The notes beneath the pieces are model-generated. The model was not told the origin of the DNA. It saw only the letters and a list, made by a program, of their open reading frames with translations, and ran no database searches. Shown piece after piece: positions 24,768 to 42,980 of a stretch of 64,000 nt of DNA. Position 1 is the stretch's first letter; every line of letters starts with the position of its first letter. Both the position numbers and the translations under genes were made by a program. Source of the DNA: Metridium senile (taxonomy: Eukaryota > Cnidaria > Anthozoa > Actiniaria > Metridiidae); assembly GCA_949775045.1 (NCBI GenBank), contig OX459101.1:12946347-13010346 (forward strand), in the 5' to 3' direction.

Positions 24768-26853
24768 CATGAGCGATAGGATACATGAAGTTCGTGAACG
24801 AAGACATAATTTGCTTTAAAACTAATATAGAACATATACTAAAGTATGAGTAAATGAACTATTTACCTGTAGCTTGACTTTATTCCTTTTATCGTCCTCG
24901 AATTGTATTTTAAAAATGGCGCATACAATAATTTTCCATTTTTGATTAACGTTTTTTCAAAACATCTCTAAATATAACCTGATGTCTAAATATAACCTGA
25001 GGCCTGAGAATAAAAAATGCGGAAGTTTTATCAGACCATGAGCGGTAGGATACATGAAGTTCGTGAACGAAGACATTATTTGCTTCAAAACTAATATAGA
25101 ACATATAAAAAGTATGAATAAATGAACTACTTACCTGTTGTTTGACCCCGGGTGTTTGACTCTATTCCTTCGAAGTCCTTCGAGTTGTATTTTAAATATG
25201 GCGGCTACAATACTGATTTAATTTTATACAGGCCTAGTCTCTCACGGACTTTAAGCATATTACGTCACACATTCGCCTGTCGAAACTATATCTACACTGG
25301 GTAGGAACCTCCATCGAGGTTGCCATGATACATCCAATCACACAGCTCTTTAAAAAAGGCTATTGTTTAGGCTTTCGTACCATGCTTGTAAGACAAAAAT
25401 TACGACTCTCTTATCCCCGAATGGTCATAAATTGACAGCAAACTACTTTCTTGATGGGGAGGGTTGTAATTTTTACAGGGGAGGACTAAAGTTTTTGTGT
25501 GATACTTCCGCTGCTGTTCCCGGCTCTGTTAACAACAAATATGCTAAAAGAATAGGTAAAATGCTCTCAAAGAATGCTTAAATTTAGCGCTATCTAATTC
25601 ATTCGGGTGAAGCTAGTATAGGAAAATTATTTTTTTGCTGTTACTAAATGTGCACAGAAATGTGTTGTAAAGGAAAATACGAGAAGGTGAATCATGATTA
25701 ATGATGATATTTGTTTTTCTGGTTATGAACTATAGTCATCATCTCAGACTCAGAGGCACTGATTGTTCATCCAGGCTTTGTTTAGTGTTTTCTATGAACA
25801 ATACAGTAGTTTCACATAAACCGCTTCTTGAATGCTAATGTGTTTCTTATATTCTAATGAGGTCGTTGACAATAAATATAACGAATTCACGTGCATACGT
25901 TGTTACAATATAAAAAGCCGTCAACTTTAGAAAGAAAGACGTTAATTATAATTGTGTTTACATTGTAACAACGTATGCACGTGCATACGTTATATTTGTT
26001 GTCAACGAGCTCATTAGCATAGAACAAACACATAAGCATACAAGAAGCTGCTTATGTGAAACTACTCTAATGCCTCAGATATCATTCTTTTCTGATAGGT
26101 CTTATAATTACAAACAAGAATTTCTTACTCTATTGAATTATTTCGTAACACGAACTTCCATTCTGTACTATGTGTACGTTATCTAGAAAAACATATTTTC
26201 ATCTCATGTATTTTTCTTTTTTTATAAAATTGTTAAAAAAGACACTATTAAATGTGCAGTTCTCAAAGTAACAACAGCTCCTCGACATTTTATAATTGCG
26301 TCGTCTGGTCGTAAAATAATATAGAAAATATAAATGTAAAAACCATAAACTATTTTGATGCATAGCTCTCGGCGGTGGCTCTTGCTAGAATAAACTGAAT
26401 TTTGCAAATATTATGATTCCGCGGTCATTGAAAACGTGTGCCTTACCCTACCCTAGAACGTACATTAACCCAGAACAAATTTTTAAATTTACCCCACCCT
26501 AGAACATTGCATGGCACATTGCCTTATATGGAAGATTGCATAGCAAAGTTCTTACAGCATAGCACGAAAGCCGAGTTAAGACTTCATACCCAGTGTAGTT
26601 ATAGCTTCGAGGGGCGAATATATGACGTAATAAGCTTATAGTCCGTGAGAGACTAGGCCTGTATAAAATTAAATCAGTATTGTAGCCGCCATATTTAAAA
26701 TACAACTCGAAGGACTTCGAAGGAATAGAGTCAAACACCCGGGGTCAAACAACAGGTAAGTAGTTCATTTATTCATACTTTTTATATGTTCTATATTAGT
26801 TTTGAAGCAAATAATGTCTTCGTTCACGAACTTCATGTATCCTACCGCTCATG
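24768..26853. mobile_element. 2.1-kb non-autonomous element with 7-bp GTCTGAT target duplication
   Basis: The ends are CATGAGCGATAGGATACATG and the complement CATGTATCCTACCGCTCATG, with GTCTGAT at 24761-24767 and 26854-26860. A second left end starts at 25037. Between the two left ends, 24923-25036 is an inverted copy of the right flank (26854-26967). The interior holds a separate hairpin (arms about 25797-25915 and 25950-26085) and short frames (25363-25581, 26438-26641) that match nothing I recognise. No transposase is present. A CATG terminus with a 7- to 8-bp duplication would fit hAT or P types, but this is uncertain. Confidence 0.65.
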
Positions 26854-28279
26854 GTCTGATAAAACTTCCGCATTTTTTATTCTCAGGCCTCAGGTTATAT
26901 TTAGACATCAGGTTATATTTAGAGATGTTTTGAAAAAACGTTAATCAAAAATGGAAAATTATTGTATGTATGACACTTTTAGAAGTAGAAAACAAAACAG
27001 CAAAAACTAGATACTTCTTAGCAAGGGAAAACACATTTTGGGCTTCCTGTGTCAAGTCGGCCTTTTTTAAGGACCATAGGGAGAACTTTTTTAGGGATTT
27101 TTTTACGCCACATAAGCACCCTCCGGTGGTATGCTCGTCGTTTAGGGGTAAAAATAAGCGATTTGGTATCTTTTAGGATATAAACATTGAGGTTAAGCAA
27201 ATCAACACTTTCTGGTATCTTAGGGTGTTGAAAAAGGAACTAGCCCATCGCATATATAATAACGCAATAAATATAAGTTCTAATACTAGTGTTTTTGTGG
27301 TATCTCTTAGGGGTTAAAATTAGCAAAGCCACGCCGTTTCGAAAAAAAACTTCCGGTATCTTTAAAGGATATTTTTGGAAATTTACGCAGGCTACTCTGG
27401 GGCCTGGGTAATCAATTTGTAACTACTGAATGCCGTTTAGAACAAGATCGAAGTCTAAACATTTCTTAGCACATCTAAAGAAAATCAAGCTCTCACGTCT
27501 ACAAGTGAATCGAATGGCCGGAGACCAGCGACTGAAAGTCCCGCTTATTTATATTGTAACACAATAGTTCAATGTCTAGTTTGTTCACTAAGTCAAGTTT
27601 GACAACTACTTATCATGATAACTAACCTACTAATCATGATAACCCACTAATTAAACTGAGTATCGATTGCCTTCTACAATATAAACTCCCAAAAGCTTTC
27701 TTCTGCTCATCTGGTGGCCGTAGTTTGGATAAAAAAAAGTGGGGTTTGTCTGCAGGCTCTTCCTTCATCCTTCTCCCCACCTCTCTCCCCAATCCCCAAG
27801 TCTGCAAAGGATGTCGGCATTTCTTCTCTTGTTATCGATTTATTCATATTATAGCATATTTTGGTTGTACTTGTTTGTGTTATATGATCATAACTAGTTG
27901 TTGTTGTGTTTCTTTAAAAAACGTGCAATAAATCACAAATTAAGTCCATGACCGGCATCCTTTTCAGAACTTGCCTTCGGCTGCGACAACGATTTTTGAA
28001 ATAGAAAAGAATATCACAATGGTCAGGAGTGATTTTCAATACTATTGCACAAGAAAATTATTAGTGGTATGACTTTATTTGTAAACACGTGACATATGTG
28101 AGCTAGCTAGTACCTTTAGTTTTTATCAAACAATCAAATTTAATCTTACTTTAAAACAAATGACCTGAGAGGTGGTCTATTCACTAAGATTGCCTGTTTC
28201 ACAGGTTACATATAGATAATTCTACAATTGTAGTTAAAATGTCGATTAGTACACAGTGTCAGTGTTTCTAAAGAAAAAG

Positions 28280-28460
28280 CTAATAGACCTCTTTACCTCC
28301 GTATGAAAATTGCCCATTTCAGACCACGTGACATTCCCTTGAGAATTGTTCTTTTATGTTGAACGTGTTACTAACATGTACATGAGAAAGAATCAACTCC
28401 CAAGGGTAGCATCACGTGATCTGAAATGGGGCAACAAACAAGGAAGGTAAAGAGCTCTAG
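28280..28460. mobile_element. MITE with AGACCTCTTTACCTCC termini
   Basis: TAGACCTCTTTACCTCC at the left and GGAAGGTAAAGAGCTCTA at the right, with inner complementary blocks around CACGTGAC / CACGTGAT. The paralogous block near 4010 lacks it. Confidence 0.55.
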
Positions 28461-28566
28461 TGGTAAGTGATTCAGATGTTATTCTTTGTCAGAGTAAAAC
28501 AAGAGAAAAAATGAAGAATTTAAAAAGAACACTCATTTCCCATTTGATTGATTTACTTTTCTCTGT

Positions 28567-28815
28567 TTTTATACCCTAAAGGTCCATTGTCACTTACCAG
28601 CATGCTTTGCGTTTCTGATTTTGATTTGAGTGTTATAATTCATTCGCTCAATCTTGAATAAAAAAATAAAAAAAAACCTTAAACCATTTAGTAAGCGCGT
28701 AATTGCCCACTCATATCGTAAAAGATATCAAAATGTCTGAATGTACGAGTCTCATGGTCCACGAAATTCACTCTATCGCGCAGTGCCTGCTGGTAAGTGA
28801 CGATAGACCTTTAAC
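28567..28815. mobile_element. MITE with AAAGGTCCATTGTCACTTAC termini
   Basis: The left end AAAGGTCCATTGTCACTTAC is complementary to the right end GTAAGTGACGATAGACCTTT. The right half also occurs at 4330-4445. Confidence 0.6.
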
Positions 28816-29307
28816 AACGTAGTAAACGTCAAACATCAGTCAATTCAAAGGCTAATCCAGGGGTAGGGGATGGGAGGTAGTAAATGAATTATAAAAGGCC
28901 CATAAAATAAACAGACTTGGACCTGGAACTGCACTTGAATATATAAATATTAAATATAAAAATTAAATATTATATTAAATATTCACATTAGATAGGTAAT
29001 AGAATGAAATTTGTAATACCGTTACAAAAGTTAACTTTATTTACTCGACGTTTCGAGCTTTAGCCCTTCGAGGGACTAGAATTTCATTCTATTAATTATC
29101 CATCAGCTATCCATGGTTTATGTCAAACACCGACGCAGCCTATCCTAGTATTTTACTCGCTAGTTTTCATTCACATTCACATTCGTTTCAAATAACGTCT
29201 TCTATTATACTGTAAGTTTACCAGATTACAACTGACCTGCAGTTTTACAAATAGTATGTGCAACTATGTACATTATGTTGATTATGTATGTACTGGGATT
29301 ATTTGAG

Positions 29308-29618
29308 GCCTTTTAGGTTATGTCTTAGTTTAGTTTAAGTTTTATATGCTACTTAGAATTAGACTGCCTTAAATCCAGCCTTTTAGGTTATATCTTAGTT
29401 TAGTTTAAGTTTTATATGCTACTTAGAATTAGACTGCCTTAAATCCAGCTTTCAACAAAGGAGATTTGAACTTCCATTCCTCTTTTGGCAGTGTTTCACC
29501 AACCTTTACAGATAAAAATATAATATCTAAGAGTGACAAAAGGTTTTTAGAAAAACATATGGAGTTGTTTAGCGTATGACGTCAGCTATCAGAGCGTATG
29601 ACGTCAGCTATCAGGGGC
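29308..29618. repeat. Two short tandem duplications
   Basis: A 70-bp unit starting TTTTAGGTTATRTCTTAG is present twice at about 29308-29449. Further on, a 22-bp GCGTATGACGTCAGCTATCA unit is present twice at about 29572-29616. A degraded copy of an intron repeat found in copies A to C (ATTTAAGACATTTAGGGACC) follows at 29626-29705. Confidence 0.75.
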
Positions 29619-29876
29619 AGATTTAAGACATTTAGGGACCAAACACCCCCTAACACCTTAAGAGCCCTTTATTTGGGACACCCCCTTACAAATTATTGGA
29701 TCCATCCCTGTCAATATAATATAGTTTTATATACAGTTTTTGATTCATGTTGCCCTTAAAATATATCCTAAAAATAGAATCTAACACCAAAGAGACGGAT
29801 CAAACCCACGTTCGCAAATCTTTCTTACATTAAACAGGTTTGGACGTGTATAATCATAGTTTCATAAAATAGTACC

Positions 29877-35962
<6,086 letters not shown>

Positions 35963-36130
35963 TGCACAGAAAAACCAGAAACTGGTTATAATTCGTCGAA
36001 AATTGTTATTTATATATTGATAATACGCATTTGCACTCTTGTTTTTTCGACCAGAGAAAACTTTTCGTCTCCAGGCTCCCAAAATGCATTACATCACAAC
36101 GGTCGTTACGGACGACTGACAATATAAACC
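35963..36130 (-). promoter_or_regulatory. Probable promoter region of copy D
   Basis: TTACATCACAACGGTCG at 36089-36105 matches the core upstream of copies A to C, here preceded by CCAGGCTCCCAAAA. The surrounding DNA is otherwise diverged. Confidence 0.4.
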
Positions 36131-36739
36131 GTGTGCATTGTTAGCATGACCACAGGTAGCCCAAGGCTCACTAGCCTTGTTGAAGAGGACGAGGCTCTCC
36201 TATTGGAAGTGGAAATAAATGAGTACATTTGCCGCCATGTTTTGGTTTAATTCATCGAATCATGTCAGTGTTTTTAATTTATAATCTATCACTAAAGATC
36301 CCTTTAATAGATAAAACCAACGTACACGATTACTAGCTCAAATTAAAACATGCTGCAAAGTAATTTTGTCATGAAACGTTGATTTGCAACTCAATTATCT
36401 GCCGTAAATCACTTTCCTCAAGAGCGTCACTTCCCTCAAAAACGTGAAACTGACGGAAAACATGACGGCAAGCATGAAACTTGACTGCATTTTAGATACA
36501 AAAGATTTGCATAAGTTTTTTAATTTCTCGACCAGATTTACTTTTATCGTGTCAATTTTAAAATAAAATATGAAAAAACTAACGTTGGATCGACTCTAGC
36601 TTATAAGTACTATACAATATTTACGTACGATCTGAGATATATGTATACCATACAGATCAGCCGCTCATATTACATACATGCAATATTTTAATATTAAAAC
36701 TGTTAAAACTGTGCATGTATATTAATAACAATACTAGAG

Positions 36740-37060
36740 ATTTGCTAGCATAGCCGACTTCAGTTCTTTTTTAAATTTAGGCAGATTGCATTCTAACTTT
36801 TTTAAGTTCAGGTTGTAGACAGTTCCGTATTTTTACACCTCTATAAGTAAATGATCTTTGTCCGCTTTTTGTGGATAGTTAAAGGAGTTTAGATCTTTGC
36901 GGAACCTCGTGCCATTAACAGAATGGATGTCTGATCTTTTTTTAATTTTGTTGGTAAGATACCCTAGAGTGAGTCCTTTGATACATTTAAAGATTATTAT
37001 ATATGTCTCTATAAGCTAACGTGTCTCTAACGGGGAGCCACTGTAGATGACGTAATTAAG
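36740..37060 (-). pseudogene. LINE retrotransposon remnant, C-terminal end of reverse transcriptase ORF
   Basis: On the minus strand, and after allowing frame changes, the sequence encodes blocks such as FTYRGVKIRNCLQPELKKV and FKKELKSAMLA. These have the form of the conserved C-terminal tail of animal LINE polyproteins. Stops and frameshifts show it is dead. Confidence 0.6.
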
Positions 37061-37305
37061 GCAACACAGATAAACTTGTCCTTTACGTAAATATATATAT
37101 ATATACATATATATATATCCGTGCCGTGCAGGAAATTTATTTTCAAAATCATCCACACCCCCCACCCCCCTCAAAAGTCAAATGGTCCACCCCTAACCTT
37201 TTTCTTTCTAGTACTCCTTGACCTTTTGTGTTTGAAGGTCTAGTTCGTCGCGTGTGACTGGGAACTGCTGTAACAAATGCCAACAACAAAACATTTCAAT
37301 TCATA

Positions 37306-37464
37306 CACCTTATTCCAAAATGGCTGAGTGGCCCTTGATGTCTCGTTCTCATGAAATTATTCTTTTCTTTTAAACTCACTCTACTCAAACAAAAAATAAT
37401 AATTTCATGAGAGCGAGGCAACAAGGGCCAATGGAACAAAAGGTAGCCATTTTGGAATAAGGTG
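37306..37464. mobile_element. 159-bp MITE with CACCTTATTCCAAAATGG termini, TA duplication
   Basis: CACCTTATTCCAAAATGGCT and its near complement flank a short core, with TA at both borders. A second copy is at 46178-46337. An AT-dinucleotide run lies at 37088-37118 just upstream. Confidence 0.75.
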
Positions 37465-37537
37465 TATAGATCCACTAATCTCACTGCATAATTAATTAGC
37501 ACATAGCTGTATAAATTAACTCCACACACATTCCTTA

Positions 37538-38620
37538 TTGCATAACGTCGTTCGGAGCGTCGCGAGAAGCCGAGTTTTGGTTTGCTGTCCACCACCGCCA
37601 CCAGCGAAGATAACTCACTTTAGAAAGATGAACAACTGCTACTCCAAACGCTCAAGATACCTCAACAAACGCAGAACTAGTGAATGCTGGCAGCACGAGT
37701 TGTCAAGCACAGTTTGTACAGTTTTATTTGATTCTAGATTTCCTTGCCAGTCTAGCGAGAACCCTGTTGATACTCAGTGTGCAATTGGGTGCACCGGTGA
37801 AGTCAGCTTTACCGGTGAAGGTAGTTCAAAGGCTGCGGCTCAGTATCGTATTTTTGAAAGATTACTAGTACTATCGGCCAAAGTTTTTCAGCTACTTTTC
37901 GCTTTCCTAGTAATTTACAAATTGGTTTGCCCGTTTGGTGTTCAGTTCTTACGCTTATTAGCAGTTTAATTTATTCCTTTGTTTGTTATAGGGCTCGTTT
38001 AATTTTTCTTGTTTCGTTCTCGGCACCTTTTGTTTTTATTATCGAGCGTTTTTGTGTCCCTAGGGGTTCTTTCATTGTAGTTTTTACAGCTCGTTTAGCT
38101 CTATTCGCAGCAAATTTTTCTTTTGTCTTATTCTCCTATTGTTTATTTCTTTTTTATCTCGTTTTAATTCGTTTTTTTCGGGTATTATAATACCGCCTGG
38201 TGTGCGGAGATGGCCCGGCGGGAGAGTCAGGGGAACCCGAGAATTAATTGTGAATACCACCGAGTGAGCGAAGATGGCCTGGAGAGCCATGGGTACCGCC
38301 GGTAAAGACAGCAAGGGCTGTATGTGAGAGCAAAGCCATTCCGCCGGAGTCGAGAGAGTATTTCCACCGGTGAAGGCGTTTAATAATGTAATATGTAGTA
38401 CCATGCACCGGTGACGACAGTAGAAGATGCATGATTTGTTTCACTCCAAGTATTTAATTAGTTCAGGAGTATTCCCACCGGCGAAGGCGTTTATTCATGT
38501 AATATGGTCAGTGTGCCACCGATGACGACAGTAGAAGATGTATGCAGATTCGTTTCGTTCAAAGTATTTTAGTTCCAGAGCATTTCCCGCACTGGTGTAG
38601 GCTATTTAGAACTAAGCAAA
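37538..38620. repeat. Unclassified region with repeated ACCGGTGA motifs and a 111-bp tandem duplication
   Basis: A 143-codon frame (37538-37969, +) is Ser/Cys-rich with a hydrophobic end and resembles no family I know. ACCGGTGAAG or close variants occur near 37792, 37810, 38286, 38366, 38405, 38475 and 38516. Positions 38358-38580 are two copies of a 111-bp unit, each with CCACCGGYGAAGGCGTTTA and a GACGACAGTAGAAGATG block. It may be part of an unrecognised retroelement. Confidence 0.45.
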
Positions 38621-39900
38621 GTCAACGATTCGTTATTTTTTCTTGATTCATGCATGCCTGCATCACGTTTCATTTTTTTTTTTTTTTTACAACTCTCTTG
38701 ATTTATGGTTTCAGTGTCGGATTTGTTCACACTTTTGTTTCATGGCTATTACTATAGCAATGTTATTCGCCTGGGACCGTATCGTTGTCTCGCTTGGAAT
38801 TGCATTAATTAATAACGCGTAACGACTAGGTGTTGTGTCTTAATTTCATAAAGTTGAATAGCAATTTCGCACATGTTTTTCTTATTTCCCTTTCACTCTC
38901 GCTCACTTTCTTCGTTGACTTGGGGGAGCTACCTAAAGCTCTAATTCTGGACCTGGTTCAGAGCTCGGGTCAACGGAGGGGTAGGTCCCCTGGGATCCCT
39001 TACCGCTTTCATATTTAGTGCAATGTGCTTGGGGGCCCGCCCATTTGTCTGTCCCTTATAATCCCCAGGATTGGGGTCGCGTCAACTTTTAATATTAGGA
39101 AGGTCAATGTCCACGAGCCCATATATGGGGTTAATTAGCATGCTGAGATTATCGCCACTGACTTGGAAGCTGAGCCGGAGCGTATGATTTGTCACGTCGG
39201 ATCAATATATAAGTTAATAAGCTTTGAGTTGTGGAGTATTGGGGGTTTTGAGTACTGGGTATGGGTTCTGAGTAATGGATATGGGTTCTAACTAATGCAT
39301 GATATGGTTTCTGAGTAATGGATATGGGTTCTGAGTAATGGATATGGTTTTTAAGTATTGAATTAAGGATGTTATAGGTATAATTGGATGTAAGCCATAT
39401 TCCATCTCGTCTCTTTACCTTGGTAAGGGACAGGAGCGGATCTCACCCATAACTTAACTTACTGCGACGTGATAATGAGTATGCAGTAAGAATATATAAC
39501 TATCCATTGTGTTCTATCTTAGTAAATGTTGCTACGTCTGATAAGCCAAATACGTTTTTACTCGTGCCCAGGCCTATGGGTCTTAAAATGCAACGCGTAT
39601 TTTTTTTTGGTTTCCATGTCAGAAGTTGTACTTCGGAAAGCCCGAAGTTGTTACGAAGTTGTCGGTTAACCGCCAAAAACAAGCCATAAATCGCTCAATA
39701 TTGAAGTAAATGTCCTCAAACTTCACAGAAATGCAAAGAAAAACACAACACACAAGAAGATACATGTAATTTTTCCATGTCAGAAGTTGGCTTTGGCTTC
39801 GCCATGAAGTCGTGAATACCGATTACTCTCCGGTCAACTTCAAGATGGCGGCTATATAGCACGACCAGTTTTCCTAGATACAGGATTCGCTCATTCACGT
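38620..39900. other. Gene-free stretch with a 20-bp minisatellite
   Basis: At 39241-39362 a 20-bp unit (GGTTCTGAGTAATGGATATG) is repeated about five times with changes. The rest shows no recognisable gene. Short frames at 38830-39018 and 39507-39689 have no family signature. Confidence 0.55.
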
Positions 39901-39917
39901 TTCTTGCTGTTTCTTGT

Positions 39918-39982
39918 GGTTAGGGTTAGGGTTTTGGTTAGGATTAGGGTTAGGGTTAGGGTCAGGGTTAGGATTAGGGTTT
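39918..39982 (+). repeat. Interstitial telomere-like TTAGGG tract
   Basis: About ten TTAGGG or one-base variants (TTAGGA, GTCAGGG) lie in tandem. TTAGGG is the canonical metazoan telomere unit; here it is internal. Confidence 0.85.
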
Positions 39983-42290
39983 GTTTGTAGTGTAATAGTA
40001 AAGTATTCGAGGTTCCACTAGTAGTCTTGTCAACTATTAGTATAGATATGAATGAGCGATTCCTGTATTTAGGAGCATGTTAGCACGACTACAAAACATC
40101 TCGGTAAAATATGACTTGAAAAGTGGTTAAAAGTCGCAATCAACACTAAAAACCGTCGCAGTTTGGCTTTTTATTCATCAAAGTTCGTAGTTGGAGTATT
40201 GGTTTTCATGTTCATCGCCATTTTCGTTTCAAAATAGTGAAATATTCAACTAATGGATTTGAAGGACTTGATCGATCGTATATGTTGAGGTTTTCGATAC
40301 CATGTGGAAAATCGTCTCATATAAGGACATGCATGGATATACAAGCTTCATACTTCCGTAAAAAAGAAACAATTATTTAATGATGCTAAACATATCAAAA
40401 GAGTATTTAAACATTTTTCATAAGTATTTTCAAACGAACCTAATTTGCACTTTACAGTGTTTTATTTATTCATTGAGTGAAGTAAAAAACATTGTATAAA
40501 TCGATCACTTGTGGGTCTTTGTATGTAGCAGTCAATAATATCTTTAGATAATTGTATTTTAAAGAGCTTATTGTATAGTTTTTACAGTGTTCTCTTTCTA
40601 TCAGCAGTTGATCATTTCATGAAAGCTCTTTGTTACCCAGGTTCTAGAGGCTCCCTATGTAGCCAAGATCATGCTGGGGAAGTGGATTTTTTATACACTG
40701 GGACTGATTTTTCCACAAATTAAATATCAAGCAATGATAAGTGGGAATTGGGTTTAAGAATTTAACTTAGCAAAACTATCCAGGATTGTAGGTCGTGGGA
40801 AATGGGATTAGGACTTCCCCACCAGCACCCCTAGCTATGATAGATTATTTTTAATTAATAATAAATTATTGAGCAAGTCATTTTTGATAATGATATAGTG
40901 CTATTTGATATATTGTTGTTGAACATGGCCTGACAAAATACCCCATGGATATCCCAGTCATCATGCCATATTTTCTGGGTATCTAACAGTAAAAATGTGT
41001 ACATGTACTCCGCAGTGATCAAAGTTTATGTTTGTTTGTTTCTTGTATTTTCTAAGTGAAATTATATATGTTTATTACCCTGCGAGCACATTCTCCTTTA
41101 CCTTCTCTCTCCCTGGGATGGTAAAGTGACTCTGGTCACAGGGTATATATTGGTTTAGCTATACAAATAACAAGGCCACTTGGAAGTAATTAAATAATAT
41201 TAATATACCAGTAATACTAAATTGTACTATTTTATATATATTCTTTGTTCAACTAGCATCAATTCGATCAACAAAGCAGTTCTTCAGATAAGAGACAGAA
41301 ATAAGAAAACATTGATTTTCGTACTACCCCTCCATTTTGGTTAATGCAACAAAAATACTACCGGTATGCCTTTCATGGAAAGGAGGTGTTACTACCATCC
41401 CAAAATGGCCTATCATTATTGGTGGGTGGGTAGGGTAGGGTGTACACCCTATCTCAGAACAATTACCTAAGAAATATACACAGTATTATTATTCAGGACT
41501 TAAAAGAACCAGTTTCTAGAAATCAAAGTCCAAACGAAAGTCCAGTCCAGCTTTAAGCACATGCCACTCTAGTTTTTAATTTAATTTTTTTTTTTACAGA
41601 ATGACACTTGCTTTACAATATTTTGTAATGTATCCTAAATATTAGCCCTGCTTCTCCTTTACAGACGAAAAAAATTAAAAGCAACAGATAGCACCAAATA
41701 GCACCATGCCTCAGCTCATGATTTTGTTCATTTATATATATACATGATAACTCTTTGCCATCAAACAACAAGGGCATTGTAATGTATTGTATTGTCAGTC
41801 AGGCATAACCAGGACTCCTGAGTTACTCAATCACACCAAGGCACGAGTAAACGCTTCCTCAAAGCGTCTAGTTCTCAATATACACCACCATTATACATAG
41901 ATTGCTGAAAACTTTATAAGTCTGTAATTTATGTATTCTAAGAGTACGTTAGGAAAAAAACTGTAAATGCCGTAAATCTTTATGAAATCTACAATGTTTG
42001 TCGGACATTCTATACTCCAGTGGGAATATGTTCACTCAAACAAATTGTGGATCTATGAATAACCACGACATGTAGATGTGCATGTAATATTTTCTTACGT
42101 ATTTTCTTTTATTCTATTTTGCTCAACCCGTTTTTTTTTTTTTCAAGTGGCTTTATTCAACTATTGTATTGTTCTAATGCGCTGTCATTTCAAGTGACAT
42201 TGGATAATATATTAGACAAAAAAAAACTTTGGTCGTAAGTTCAAACGGAACACAACTGTCATTGTGCAATAAGATCAGGTGCAAGTTGTT
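39983..42290. other. Gene-free AT-rich stretch
   Basis: No coding exon, RNA gene or clear element was seen. A weak hairpin-forming block surrounds ACCCTGCGAGCA / CACAGGGTA near 41078-41145. Confidence 0.5.
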
Positions 42291-42980
42291 TAAAAGATCA
42301 CTCCCACCTTATTATTCAACAAAGCTGAGATGAACTTCAACGTCTACATCTGGACTCGTAAAAACAGTACGTTTTGGTTAATTGCTATTCGTATGAATAT
42401 CTAGTTGCATCTTTTGGTATCACTAGCCAGTACCCAACGAAAGAGATCAACGGTTTTATCGTCAATACATAATTTCACATGGTCTAATCTGTAGGGAAAC
42501 TGCTCATTACTTTCTTCCATAAACACCAGCGGTTCACTACAAATCTTATCGCATCTTGAAACTCGTCAATGAATGCAAGGGACTTAACCTAAAAAGTATT
42601 TCACAATTTTAAACTTACAAATGATTGTGTGGACTAACTTGATAGTAGCCAGTTTTGGAAGGTATTAGGGTGTGTTCCCAACCATTCAACTACAATTCTG
42701 ACACTAGGGAATTTGCTGAATACTTGATGAACCAACTCAGTAGGATCCACTGAGTTTTAAGATTGTGTGAATTCTTCAGCCCAGTTTCCTTTCAACTAAA
42801 AATCTGATCGCTTTTTGAGATTGTCAACGAATTGAAGGCACATTTTAACTGGTTATTTATCGTCAAACTAATCACGGTTTTAGACCGTAACACTGGGATA
42901 TTTGCTCAACAGTTTATGAACTAACTCGATAAGAGCCAGATGTGAGTCGGTGGCTACGAATCGCATTTAAATTCATCATT
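42290..42980 (+). promoter_or_regulatory. Conserved 5' flank of GPCR1
   Basis: This flank has diverged partners upstream of GPCR2 (51200-51640) and GPCR3 (59517-60200), including TCACTAGCCAGTACCCAACG and the leader just before the start codon. It probably includes promoter and 5' UTR; no TATA box was assigned. Confidence 0.4.

Larger units (their letters stand above)
26870..29300. repeat. Intergenic block duplicated from 2560-4980
   Basis: Diverged homology to the copy A upstream block, with local insertions. At 27110-27380 several degenerate GGTATCTTTTAGGG-like motifs occur, related in form to the complement of the CCCTAAAAGGTACG iterons. No gene is seen. Confidence 0.55.

Noticed and set aside
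25363..25581. 72-codon frame inside the 2.1-kb element
   Set aside because: No recognisable transposase or domain and no splice evidence.
37538..37969. 143-codon frame as a protein gene
   Set aside because: No domain, unusual composition and overlap with a repeat-rich region; described only as part of that region.
42942..42980. Longer N terminus for GPCR1 and GPCR2
   Set aside because: It would need a GTG start. The shared ATG (MGMDLF) gives 297 codons in all three genes.
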